NCBI RefSeq assembly: GCF_001513745.1
Contig: NZ_CP013382.1
Coordinates: forward strand, 2,666,001 to 2,730,000
DNA from: Burkholderia humptydooensis
GTDB taxonomy: Bacteria > Pseudomonadota > Gammaproteobacteria > Burkholderiales > Burkholderiaceae
Reading direction: 5' to 3'
Length of the DNA: 64,000 bases
Shown: positions 17,083 through 25,383 of the stretch, in pieces
How the letters are laid out: each line of letters begins with the position of its first letter
Position numbering within the stretch: position 1 is the first letter of the stretch
The notes under the pieces: generated by a model
The model's input: only the letters and a program-made list of their open reading frames with translations
What the model was told of the DNA's origin: nothing
Database searches by the model: none
Made by a program: the position numbers and the translations under genes

Positions 17083-19103
17083 GCGCGCGCCGCTTCACCC
17101 GGCTCCTGATCGCGAACCGCGGCGAGATCGCGGTGCGCATCGCGCGCACCGCACGGCGGCTCGGCATCGCGACGATCGCGGTCCATTCCGAAGCGGATGC
17201 GCGCAGCCCGCACGTCGCCGCCTGCGACGACGCGGTAGCAATCAGCGGCGCGACGCCCGCCGAGCCGTATCTGTCGATCGACAAGCTGATCGACGCCGCG
17301 CTGAAAAGCGGCGCGCAGGCGATTCATCCGGGCTACGGCTTCCTGTCCGAGAATGCGGCGTTCGCGCGACGCATCGCCGACGCGGGCCTCGTGTTCGTCG
17401 GCCCGCGCGCCGACTCGATCGACGCGATGGGCGACAAGGCGCGCGCGCGCCGCCGGATGGCCGCGGCCGGCATTCCGGTCGTGCCCGGCTACGACGGCGA
17501 CGATCAGGGCGAAGCGCGCATCCTTTCGGAAGCCGAACGAATCGGCTGTCCGGTAATGCTGAAGGCGGCGGCGGGCGGCGGCGGGCGCGGGATGCGCCGC
17601 GTCGATACGCGAGACGCGCTGCCCGCCGCGCTGAAGCTCGCGGTGTCCGAGGCGCGGCACGCGTTCGGCGACGGCCGGATGATCGTCGAGCGCGCGGTGA
17701 TCGAGCCGCGCCACGTCGAGGTGCAGATATTCGCCGATGCGCACGGCCACGTCGTCCATCTCGGCGAGCGCGATTGCTCCGTGCAGCGCCGTCATCAGAA
17801 GATCGTCGAGGAAGCGCCGTCGCCAGTGGTCGACGCCGCGCTGCGCGCGCGGCTAGGCGCCACGGCCGTGGCCGCCGCGCGCGAGATCGGCTACGTCGGC
17901 GCGGGCACCGTCGAATTCCTGCTCGATCGCGAAGGCCGGTTCTACTTCATGGAAATGAACACGCGGCTGCAAGTCGAGCATCCGGTGACGGAGCTGATCA
18001 CCGGGCAGGATCTCGTCGAATGGCAACTGCGCGTCGCGCAGGGCGACGCGTTGCCGCTCGCGCAGCAGGACATCCGGCTCGACGGCCACGCGATCGAAGT
18101 GCGTCTCTGCGCGGAAGATCCCGCCGACGATTTCCTGCCGCGCACGGGCAGCGTGCTGACGTGGCGGCCGGGCCGCCATGCGCGCTGCGATCATGCGCTC
18201 GCTGACGGCATCGCGATCAGCCCGTTCTACGACTCGATGCTCGGCAAGCTGATCGCGCACGGCGGCTCGCGCGCGCAGGCGCTCGACCGGCTCGCGCACG
18301 CGCTCGACGACACGGTACTGCTCGGCGTGCCGACCAACCGCGCGTTTCTCGCGCGCGTGCTGCGGCATCCCGCATTCGCCGACGGGCGCGCGGTATCCAC
18401 CGCGTTCGTCGCCGAGCACTTCCCCGACAACGACAGCCGCCGCTGCGCGCCGACGGAAGCGGCGTGGGCGATCGCCGCGTGGCTGTCGGTCGCCGCCGTC
18501 GATCGCGCCGACGCGTTGCCGCCGGCGTGGCGCGGCTGGCGCAACGGCGCGCCGCTGCCTGTGCCGTATCGGCTGTCGTCGGCAAACGCGACCGCGAACG
18601 CAAACGCGGGCGCGGAGCACGCGCAGGCGCGACGCGGCATCGTGACGATCGATCGGCAGCGCGCCGTCGTGCACGCGCACGGCCGCTCGCCGATCGCGCT
18701 CGATGCTGCCCGGCCCGCGCGCCCCGGCGAGCCGTCGACGGTCGCGATCGACGGCCGCGCGCACGCGTGCTGCTTCGCGATCGCGCACGGCCGCCTGTGG
18801 CTGCAAGTCGACGGCGTCGATCACGCGTTCGCGATCCACAACCGCGAAGGCCGGGCGAGCGCCGGCGCGGCCGGCGGCGACGGCGTGCTGCGCGCGCCGA
18901 TGAACGGCCGCGTGATCGCGGTCGACATCGACGAAGGCGCGACAGTCCGCGCCGGGCAGACCGTCATGGTGCTCGAAGCGATGAAGATGGAGCACGCGAT
19001 CACCGCGCCGTTCGCGGGCCGGGTCGCGTCGCTCGGCACGCGCGCGGGCGAGCAGGTCGCGCCCGGCCAGGTGCTCGCGCAACTCGAGCCGCAAGCCGGC
19101 TGA
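17079..19103 (+). CDS. Acyl-CoA carboxylase alpha subunit (biotin carboxylase + biotin carrier)
   Basis: A 674-residue biotin-dependent carboxylase subunit. Residues 1-450 form the biotin carboxylase: LLIANRGEIAVRIARTA, the HPGYGFLSENAAF motif, ATP-grasp glycine-rich KAAAGGGGRGM, and FMEMNTRLQVEHPVTE. A middle BT-like linker follows, and the C-terminal 75 residues form the biotinyl domain with the biotinylation site EAMKMEH. It carboxylates its own biotin using ATP and bicarbonate and hands the CO2 to the beta subunit at 13453. The start overlaps the hydratase stop (ATGA at 17079). The domain order matches AtuF, LiuD and MCC alpha; which substrate applies depends on the beta subunit. Confidence 0.9.
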   Translation: MSARRFTRLLIANRGEIAVRIARTARRLGIATIAVHSEADARSPHVAACDDAVAISGATPAEPYLSIDKLIDAALKSGAQAIHPGYGFLSENAAFARRIADAGLVFVGPRADSIDAMGDKARARRRMAAAGIPVVPGYDGDDQGEARILSEAERIGCPVMLKAAAGGGGRGMRRVDTRDALPAALKLAVSEARHAFGDGRMIVERAVIEPRHVEVQIFADAHGHVVHLGERDCSVQRRHQKIVEEAPSPVVDAALRARLGATAVAAAREIGYVGAGTVEFLLDREGRFYFMEMNTRLQVEHPVTELITGQDLVEWQLRVAQGDALPLAQQDIRLDGHAIEVRLCAEDPADDFLPRTGSVLTWRPGRHARCDHALADGIAISPFYDSMLGKLIAHGGSRAQALDRLAHALDDTVLLGVPTNRAFLARVLRHPAFADGRAVSTAFVAEHFPDNDSRRCAPTEAAWAIAAWLSVAAVDRADALPPAWRGWRNGAPLPVPYRLSSANATANANAGAEHAQARRGIVTIDRQRAVVHAHGRSPIALDAARPARPGEPSTVAIDGRAHACCFAIAHGRLWLQVDGVDHAFAIHNREGRASAGAAGGDGVLRAPMNGRVIAVDIDEGATVRAGQTVMVLEAMKMEHAITAPFAGRVASLGTRAGEQVAPGQVLAQLEPQAG

Positions 19104-19136
19104 ATGCGGCCGCATTCGATACAAGGAGATTTTCCG

Positions 19137-20021
19137 ATGAGCCATCCCGTCGTCATCACGTGCGCGCTGAACGGCATCTTCACGGACCCGAAGCAATTCA
19201 ACGTGCCCGTCACGCCCGAGCAGATGGCGCGCGAAGCAAAGGGCGCGTACGACGCCGGCGCGTCGTGCGTGCATGTGCACTTCCGCCGGCAGGAGCCGGA
19301 CCGCGGCCACCTGCCTTCGTGGGACCCGCGGCTCGCGGCCGAGATCGCGCAGGCGATCCGCGAGGCGTGCCCAGGCGTGATCTTCAATCAGTCGACGGGC
19401 ATCGTCGGGCCGAACGTCGACGGGCCGCTCGCGTGCATCCGCGCGATCCGCCCGGAGATCGCCGCATGCAACGCAGGCTCGCTCAACTATCTGAAGGTGA
19501 AGGCGGATGGCGCATGGGCATGGCCGCCGATGCTGTTCGACAACCCGGTCGAGAAAGTCGCTTCGTTTCTCGCGACGATGGCCGAGACGGGCGCGGTGCC
19601 CGAGTTCGAATGCTTCGATACCGGCATCGTCCGCTGCATCGACATGTACGCGCGCGCCGGCCTGTTCGAGGGACGATCGAACTACAACTTCGTGATGGGC
19701 GTAGAGTCGGGCATGCCCGCCGATCCCGAGCTGCTGCCGATCCTGATCCGGCTGCTGCGTCCGGATTCGACGTGGCAAGTCACCGCGATCGGCCGCGCGA
19801 ACATCTGGGCGCTGCATCGGCGCACGGCCGAGCTCGGCGGGCAATTGCGCACCGGGCTCGAAGACACGTTCTATCTGCCGGACGGCGCGCGCGCGACGTC
19901 GAACGCGCGGCTCGTCGACGCGATCGCGACGATCGCGCGCGAAGCCGGGCGCGAGATCGCATCGCCGCGGGATGCGCGGCGGATACTCGGCACGCACGCG
20001 ATACACATGATCGAAAGGTGA
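19137..20021 (+). CDS. BKACE family (DUF849) beta-keto acid cleavage-type enzyme
   Basis: A 294-residue TIM-barrel protein of the BKACE/DUF849 family, which cleaves beta-keto acids with acetyl-CoA using a metal centre. The N-terminal VVITCALNGIF, the metal-ligand segment CVHVHFR, the FNQSTGI strand and FECFDTGIVRCI and NFVMGVESGMP strands fit the family. AAGGAG precedes ATG 19137, 33 bases after the carboxylase stop, so it is in the operon. In a classical Atu or Liu locus an HMG-CoA-lyase-type enzyme would cleave the final intermediate. Here a BKACE may replace it or process a branched beta-keto product; that role is inferred. Confidence 0.82.
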   Translation: MSHPVVITCALNGIFTDPKQFNVPVTPEQMAREAKGAYDAGASCVHVHFRRQEPDRGHLPSWDPRLAAEIAQAIREACPGVIFNQSTGIVGPNVDGPLACIRAIRPEIAACNAGSLNYLKVKADGAWAWPPMLFDNPVEKVASFLATMAETGAVPEFECFDTGIVRCIDMYARAGLFEGRSNYNFVMGVESGMPADPELLPILIRLLRPDSTWQVTAIGRANIWALHRRTAELGGQLRTGLEDTFYLPDGARATSNARLVDAIATIAREAGREIASPRDARRILGTHAIHMIER

Positions 20022-20174
20022 GCATTTTCGGGAGACGATCGAATCCGCCCCGAACCGGCGAAAACCGGCGCGCGTCGGCGCGGTTCGAATGCGCCGGATA
20101 GGCCAAGGCAACGAACGACACACGAACCGGGACCGCGGCCGCGTTGCGCGCACGCGGCTCGCAAGGAGACGACA

Positions 20175-21836
20175 TTGACCTCGATCGCCCTGGGCAACCT
20201 GCCCCTCGAACGCCTTCAGCACTGGGAACGCGCGCGCGCCGACGACGTATGGCTCGTGCAGCCGACGGGCGGCGGCGACGTGCGCCGCTTCACGTGGCGC
20301 GAGGCCATCGACGAAGCGCGCCGCATCGCCGCACATCTGCGCGCGCTCGATCTGCCGCGCGGATCGAACATCGCGATCCTGTCGAAAAACTGCGCGCACT
20401 GGATACTCGCCGATTTCGCGATCTGGCTGAGCGGCCACGTGTCGGTGCCGATCTATCCGACGCTCGGCGCCGAATCGGTCCGGCAGGTGCTCACGCACTG
20501 CGAAGCGGCGGCGCTGTTCGTCGGCAAGCTCGACGCGTGGGAGCCGATGCGCGCGGGCGTGCCGCCGCAGGTGCGCAGCATTGGCCTGCCCTGTCTGTCC
20601 GATGCGTCGTCCGTCGGCGCGACGTGGGACGACATCGTCCGCGACACGGCGCCGCTCGCGGAGCACGTGACGCGCGCGGCCGACGAGCTCGCGACGATCG
20701 TCTACACGTCGGGCACGACCGGCGACCCGAAAGGCGTGATGCTGACGTTCGGCGCGCTCGGCTGGTGCGTCGAGCCGGTCTTCGACCTGATCCAGATCGG
20801 CCCGGACGACCGGATGATCTCGTATCTGCCGCTGTCGCACGTCGCCGAGCGCGGCTACGTCGAAATGCTGTCGGTGCGCGCGGGCTTCACGATCTACTTC
20901 AGCGAATCGCTCGATACGTTCATCGCCGATCTGCAACGCGCGCGGCCGACGTTCTTCATCTCGGTGCCGCGCCTATGGGCGAAGTTCCGGCACGCGGTGG
21001 CGAACCGCCTGCCGCCAGGGCCGATTCCCGACGCGATGAAGCCGCTGATCCTGCAGCAGCTCGGCCTCGATCAGGTCCGCCTCGCCGCGAGCGCCGCCGC
21101 GGCGATCGAGCCCGCGCTGCTCAATTGGTATCGCGATCTCGGGCTCGAGCTGCTCGAAGGCTACGGGATGAGCGAAGTGTGCGGCGTGTCGCACTCGTGC
21201 CGGCAGCACGACATGCGGCCCGGCTATGTCGGCGCGCCGGTGCGGGACGTCGAGAGCCGCCTCGCCGCGACGGGCGAGATCGAGATCCGCTCGCCCGGCA
21301 ACACGATCGGCTATTACAGGCGCCCCGATCTGAGCGCCGCGCTCTTCACGCCCGACGGCTTCGTGCGCAGCGGCGACAAGGGCGAGCTCGACGAAGCGGG
21401 CCGCCTGAAGATCACCGGGCGCGTAAAGGAAATCTTCAAGACGAGCAAGGGCAAGTACATCGCGCCGTCGCCGATCGAGAGCCGGCTCGCGACGCATCCG
21501 TTCGTCGACGCGTGCTGCGTGGTCGGCGCGGGGCTGCCGCAGCCGTGCGCGCTCGTGTCGCTGTCCGACGAGGGCCGCCGGTTCGACGGCGACGGCCGGC
21601 GCGCGGCGCTCGAGACATCGCTCGGCGAGCATCTCGAGCGCGTCAACGCAAGCCTCGACGATCACGAGAAGCTGCGCTTCGTCGTGGTCGTCGATTCGAT
21701 CTGGAACGAGACGAGCGGCTTCGTCACGCCGACGTTCAAGGTGCGCCGCAATCGTGTGGAGGCGCGGTATGCGCCGTTTCTCGAGGCGTGGGATGCGCGC
21801 GGGGCGGCGGTCGTTTGGGAGTCCGATGGGGTTTGA
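20175..21836 (+). CDS. AMP-dependent acyl-CoA synthetase (long-chain type)
   Basis: A 553-residue adenylate-forming ligase that activates a carboxylic acid as acyl-AMP and then acyl-CoA. The P-loop-like motif is IVYTSGTTGDPKGVM, A4/A5 read LPLSHVAERGY and LLEGYGMSEVCGV, A7/A8 read FVRSGDKGELDEAGRLKITGRVKE, and the AMP-hinge and lysine region follows with FKTSKGKYIAPSPIE. The start appears to be TTG 20175, seven bases after AAGGAG. The sequence is of the long-chain (FadD/AMP-binding) type. It likely feeds the catabolic operon with the activated substrate, as AtuH does in terpene utilisation. It is separated from the BKACE gene by 150 bases but on the same strand. Confidence 0.85.
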   Translation: MTSIALGNLPLERLQHWERARADDVWLVQPTGGGDVRRFTWREAIDEARRIAAHLRALDLPRGSNIAILSKNCAHWILADFAIWLSGHVSVPIYPTLGAESVRQVLTHCEAAALFVGKLDAWEPMRAGVPPQVRSIGLPCLSDASSVGATWDDIVRDTAPLAEHVTRAADELATIVYTSGTTGDPKGVMLTFGALGWCVEPVFDLIQIGPDDRMISYLPLSHVAERGYVEMLSVRAGFTIYFSESLDTFIADLQRARPTFFISVPRLWAKFRHAVANRLPPGPIPDAMKPLILQQLGLDQVRLAASAAAAIEPALLNWYRDLGLELLEGYGMSEVCGVSHSCRQHDMRPGYVGAPVRDVESRLAATGEIEIRSPGNTIGYYRRPDLSAALFTPDGFVRSGDKGELDEAGRLKITGRVKEIFKTSKGKYIAPSPIESRLATHPFVDACCVVGAGLPQPCALVSLSDEGRRFDGDGRRAALETSLGEHLERVNASLDDHEKLRFVVVVDSIWNETSGFVTPTFKVRRNRVEARYAPFLEAWDARGAAVVWESDGV

Positions 21837-21960
21837 CGCGTGAGAACACTGCGGGCGTGAACAAGAAACGTAGCCGGCGAAACCGGCAAGAACAGGTTCA
21901 ACCGCGTCAATCTTCCCGCCCACCACGGTGGACCATCGCGTGCAACGGTCCGCCGCAAAA

Positions 21961-22452
21961 CTACGCGCGGTCCCTGCGGGCCGCGGAGCACGCCGGCCGA
22001 TAACGCTCGACGCGCCGTCGCCGCCCGCCAGGAACGCTCCCAAGCACCAGCGCACAGCCGCTCATGATGATGACGGCTCCGATGATCTGGGCGTTCGAGA
22101 GGTTCTCGCCCAGCAGAAGCGCCCCGACAAGTACGGCCACGACCGTCACCGCGAATTCGACGCTGATCGCTCGCGTCGCGCCAATCGCCGACACGAGCTT
22201 GAAATAGACGACGTAAGCAAATCCGCTCATGACGCTTCCGAGCACGAGCAGATACCCATAATCGACGATATGCGGCACCGAAGCGACCGGCGCGAGCGCG
22301 ACCAGCGGCAGGGTGAATAAACCGCCGAACAGAAATGAGCCTGCGGTCACTTCCAACGACCCGACATTTTTCAGTCGACTGCTGGTGTAATTGCTGCCGA
22401 TTGCGGCGCAAAGCGAGCCAAGCAGCGAACTGACACAACCGGATGCAAATGA
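21961..22452 (-). pseudogene. DMT/EamA permease, C-terminal fragment
   Basis: The minus strand encodes the second half of a drug/metabolite transporter of the EamA type: SLLGSLCAAIGSNYTSSRLKNVGS, a helix FLFGGLFTLPLVAL, YLLVLGSVMSGFAYVVYFKLV with the usual RAISVEF, and a last helix IIGAVIIMSGCALVLG. The open frame begins abruptly at about 22452 after a stop, with no first five helices and no good start. It is therefore a truncated gene. Its broken end touches the broken end of the cupin regulator on the plus strand. Confidence 0.75.
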
Positions 22453-22877
22453 TCAGTCCCACGATTGCGTCGCTGCAAAAAATCGCCGCCAGCTTCCAAC
22501 TCCCCGTCACATCGTTGATTGACGCGAGCGCCGACGAGCCGACGAGGATCTTCTATAAGCACGAGGACCTGACCGTCGTCGCACTCGGCAAGCACACGAT
22601 TCGACAGATCGGCCGGAACTTGAGCCGGCGCGCGTTGCAGATGATGGAAGACACCTATGAGCCAGGGGCCGACACCGGCGATGCGATGCTCAGCCATGCC
22701 GGCGAGGAAGCCGGACTGGTCATCCGGGGACATCTGGAAGTGACGGTCGGCGACCAGGTGGCCGTACTCGGCCCAGGCGAAGCCTATTTCTTCGAGAGTC
22801 GGATTCCTCATCGATTCCGAAATAGAGGCAACGAAACGTGCGTCGTCGTTGCGGCAGCCACGCCGCCGAGCCTGTAG
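22443..22877 (+). pseudogene. XRE-cupin regulator, C-terminal fragment
   Basis: The 144 residues begin with MISPTIASLQKIAASFQLPVTSLID, which matches the end of an XRE helix-turn-helix domain. A cupin sensor domain follows (GEEAGLVIRGHLEVTVGDQV, GPGEAYFFESRIPHRFRNRG). The first half of the HTH is missing, and an in-frame stop lies four codons before the ATG at 22443. It probably cannot bind DNA specifically. This is the remnant of an XRE-cupin (PuuR/SutR-like) regulator of the neighbouring permease. Confidence 0.7.
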
Positions 22878-23065
22878 GCGCCGCGGCTGGCCGCCGTGTG
22901 GCATCGCCCGATCGCCTGTCAGCGACGACAAACATCGGGCGCGTGCCGACATCCTCCCGCTCCCTCAATCGCCGCAGGATCGATCGTGTTCCGGTTGCGC
23001 ACCGGCGACGCTTTTCGTCATCGGCAGGCTCCTCGCGCGGCCGGCCGACGCCGGCTGCGCCCCGT

Positions 23066-23677
23066 TCAGACGAGCGGCAGCTTCAACACGTCGTCGGTCG
23101 CCATCACGTCGCCGAACGTGTCGTCGACGGTCGCGAGCGCGGCGCGATGCAGGTCGGCGTGCGGCAGCACGCTGCCGTCCGCGCGATCGAGATCGCGCGT
23201 CGCGCACGCGTCGTCGACGACGATCACGTCGTAGCCGAGCGGCACCGCGTCGCGCGCGGCACCCGACACGCACGCATGCGTCATCAGGCCCGCGATGATC
23301 AGCGTCTCGACGCCGGCGGCCTTCAGGCGCGCATCGAGGTCGGTCGTCGGAAACGCGCTGACGGACGTCTTGCGCAGCACCTGATGATTCGCCGCCGGTT
23401 GCAGCTCCGCGTGGAAGCGCACGCCGTCGCCGTCCTCGGCGAACACCGGGCCGCCGGCGGGCGTCACGTGCTGAATGTGGAACACGCGGATGCCGGCGCG
23501 ATCGGCGTGCGCGACGAGACGCCGCGTGTTGCGCAGCGCGCGGTCGCCGTCGGGAATCGGCAGCTTGCCGCTGAAATATTCGTTCTGGAAATCGATCACC
23601 AGCAGCGCGGCGCTCGCGGCTTCGATTGCCTGCGGAGCGCTCGCGCCGGCCAGGGTGCGAATGGTGGGATGGCTCAT
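23066..23677 (-). CDS. Isochorismatase-family cysteine hydrolase
   Basis: A 203-residue protein of the isochorismatase-like hydrolase superfamily. The catalytic triad is visible: Asp in LVIDFQNEYF, Lys in LRKTSVSAF and Cys in LMTHACVSGAARDA. Members hydrolyse isochorismate, nicotinamide, N-carbamoyl compounds or related amides; the substrate here is unknown. ATG 23677 follows GAGGAG. It is divergent from a GlxA-type AraC regulator, a common pairing in which the regulator controls the hydrolase. The intergenic stretch carries a 12-bp inverted repeat that may be the operator. Confidence 0.85.
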   Translation of the reverse strand: MSHPTIRTLAGASAPQAIEAASAALLVIDFQNEYFSGKLPIPDGDRALRNTRRLVAHADRAGIRVFHIQHVTPAGGPVFAEDGDGVRFHAELQPAANHQVLRKTSVSAFPTTDLDARLKAAGVETLIIAGLMTHACVSGAARDAVPLGYDVIVVDDACATRDLDRADGSVLPHADLHRAALATVDDTFGDVMATDDVLKLPLV

Positions 23678-23788
23678 CGTGAATCTCCTCGTGAATGAAG
23701 CGCGACGCACGCCCATCGTCCGTCGCTGCGCGTCTCGCCTGCGCGGCGGCGAAACAGACGTCAGTATCCGGACCCGGCACCGGCCGCG

Positions 23789-23831
23789 AAAGTGGCCCGA
23801 GAGACAACATGTGATAGGATCGGGCCACTTT
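23789..23831. promoter_or_regulatory. 12-bp inverted repeat between hydrolase and AraC regulator
   Basis: AAAGTGGCCCGA at 23789-23800 and its exact reverse complement TCGGGCCACTTT at 23820-23831, separated by 19 bases. It lies in the divergent intergenic region, about 24 bases before the ATG of the AraC gene. It could be a dimeric operator for autoregulation and control of the hydrolase, or a hairpin in the AraC leader. Confidence 0.55.
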
Positions 23832-23854
23832 TCCGCACTGCCGTCTCGCTCGCC

Positions 23855-24820
23855 ATGCATACCGTCGCGGTCATCGCATTCGAAGGCATCAGCCCGTTCC
23901 ACCTGTCGGTGCCGTGCATCGTGTTCGGCGACGACCTCGCGCGGCTCGGCGCGCCGCGCTATCGCTTGCTGATCTGCGGCGAGAAAACAGGGCTCGTGCC
24001 GACGATGTCGGGCTTCAGCATCGACGTGCCGCACGATCTGTCGGTGCTCGCCGAAGCGGACACGGTGATCGTGCCGGCGTGGCGCGATCCGTGCGAGCGG
24101 CCGCCCGAGGCGCTGCTGGACGCGCTGCGCGTCGCGCACCGGCGCGGCGCGCGAATCGCGGGCCTGTGCCTCGGCACGTTCATCCTCGCGGAAGCCGGCC
24201 TGCTCGACGGCCGCACCGCAACGACGCACTGGGTATGGGGCGACGATTTCGCGCAGAAGTACCCGAAGATCCGGCTCGACCGGAAGGTGCTGTACATCGA
24301 CGACGGCAACATCCTCACGTCGGCGGGCACCGCGGCGGCGATCGACTGCTGCCTGCATCTGCTGCGCCGCGATCACGGCGCGGACGTCGCGAACCACGTC
24401 GCGCGCCGGATGGTCGTCGCGCCGCACCGGCACGGCGGGCAGGCGCAATACATCGAACAGCCGCTGCCGAAGGCGACGGCTGGCGACCCCTTGAGCGCAG
24501 TGCTCGACTGGGCGATCGAGCATCTCGAACAGCCGCTGTGCGTCGACGCGCTGGCGGCGCGCGCGGGCATGAGCCGCCGCAACTTCACGCGGCGCTTCAA
24601 GACGAAGACCGGCACGACGGTGTCGCAATGGCTGCTGAATCATCGGCTGACGGCCGCGCAGCGGCTGCTCGAGACGAGCGACAAGACAGTCGAGCGCATC
24701 GCGGAGACCGTCGGGTTCGGATCGACCGTGTCGCTGCGGCAGCACTTCACCGCCGCCTATTCGATTTCGCCGGGCGCGTATCGGAAGCAGTTCGGCCGCG
24801 GTTTCGCCGCCGCGAGCTGA
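23855..24820 (+). CDS. GlxA-family AraC regulator with DJ-1/PfpI-like domain
   Basis: A 321-residue regulator of the GlxA (FtrA-like) type. Residues 1-170 form a DJ-1/PfpI-like domain (VAVIAFEGISPFHLSVPCIVFGD, then the elbow GLCLGTFILAEAGLLDGR). Residues 215-315 form the AraC HTH domain (LCVDALAARAGMSRRNFTRRFK, VERIAETVGFGSTVSLRQHFTAAYSISPGAYRKQF). ATG 23855 is chosen because conserved sequence starts there; an upstream in-frame start would overlap the inverted repeat. It probably controls the divergent isochorismatase-like gene. Confidence 0.87.
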   Translation: MHTVAVIAFEGISPFHLSVPCIVFGDDLARLGAPRYRLLICGEKTGLVPTMSGFSIDVPHDLSVLAEADTVIVPAWRDPCERPPEALLDALRVAHRRGARIAGLCLGTFILAEAGLLDGRTATTHWVWGDDFAQKYPKIRLDRKVLYIDDGNILTSAGTAAAIDCCLHLLRRDHGADVANHVARRMVVAPHRHGGQAQYIEQPLPKATAGDPLSAVLDWAIEHLEQPLCVDALAARAGMSRRNFTRRFKTKTGTTVSQWLLNHRLTAAQRLLETSDKTVERIAETVGFGSTVSLRQHFTAAYSISPGAYRKQFGRGFAAAS

Positions 24821-25383
24821 CGCGCCGGCCGGGTGATCGCCGTCGCTCGGCGCCCCGAACGCGCCCACGTGCGCGACACAATGCCGAATGAAGTGCGAAT
24901 AAATCAATTCAATCCGGCATTGAATCGAAATCGTGCTCGCTCGGCGGCAGACGAATTCATTCCATTTATTTAATCGACGCCCATTTCAATACCGCGCGGC
25001 CGGACGTTATCCGAACCCGATTCCGAAACCGCTTCCGAACCCGAATCGAAAAAAAGCAGATCGGCTCACGAATCGAGTATTTCTTCGGTTTCAGGAATCG
25101 TTTCCAGCATCCGGGCAACCGTCTTCACATCGTCATCAGCATCCAATCGGGCCCCGTCCACCGTTCAACGCAACGAAACGACGAAACGCAGACTAGAAAG
25201 ACCGGCAAACGCTGGAAACGGTTTCCGGCCGCCTTTATCCATTTACGCATTCAAATCCGCACGCCGTCTTGATAATTTGTTTCGGTTCACCAAACACTTC
25301 AGCATTGACGATAGGAAAATTCATATTGAGTTTCGAATATCGCCAATGAAAGATGTACCAAACAATTTGCTGAGAGACATCCG
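24821..25383. promoter_or_regulatory. AT-rich leader of the fatty-acid cassette with operator-like boxes
   Basis: About 560 bases, much richer in A and T than the flanks and without a convincing gene. It contains two related boxes: GGAATCGTTTCCAGC (25094-25108) and GCTGGAAACGGTTTCCGGC (25211-25229). The second is an imperfect palindrome with perfect GGAAAC/GTTTCC arms. The 9-mer GTTTCCAGC in the first recurs inverted as GCTGGAAAC in the second. This suggests a two-site operator, LacI-like in appearance, before the desaturase operon. No cognate LacI gene is in the window. Confidence 0.45.
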
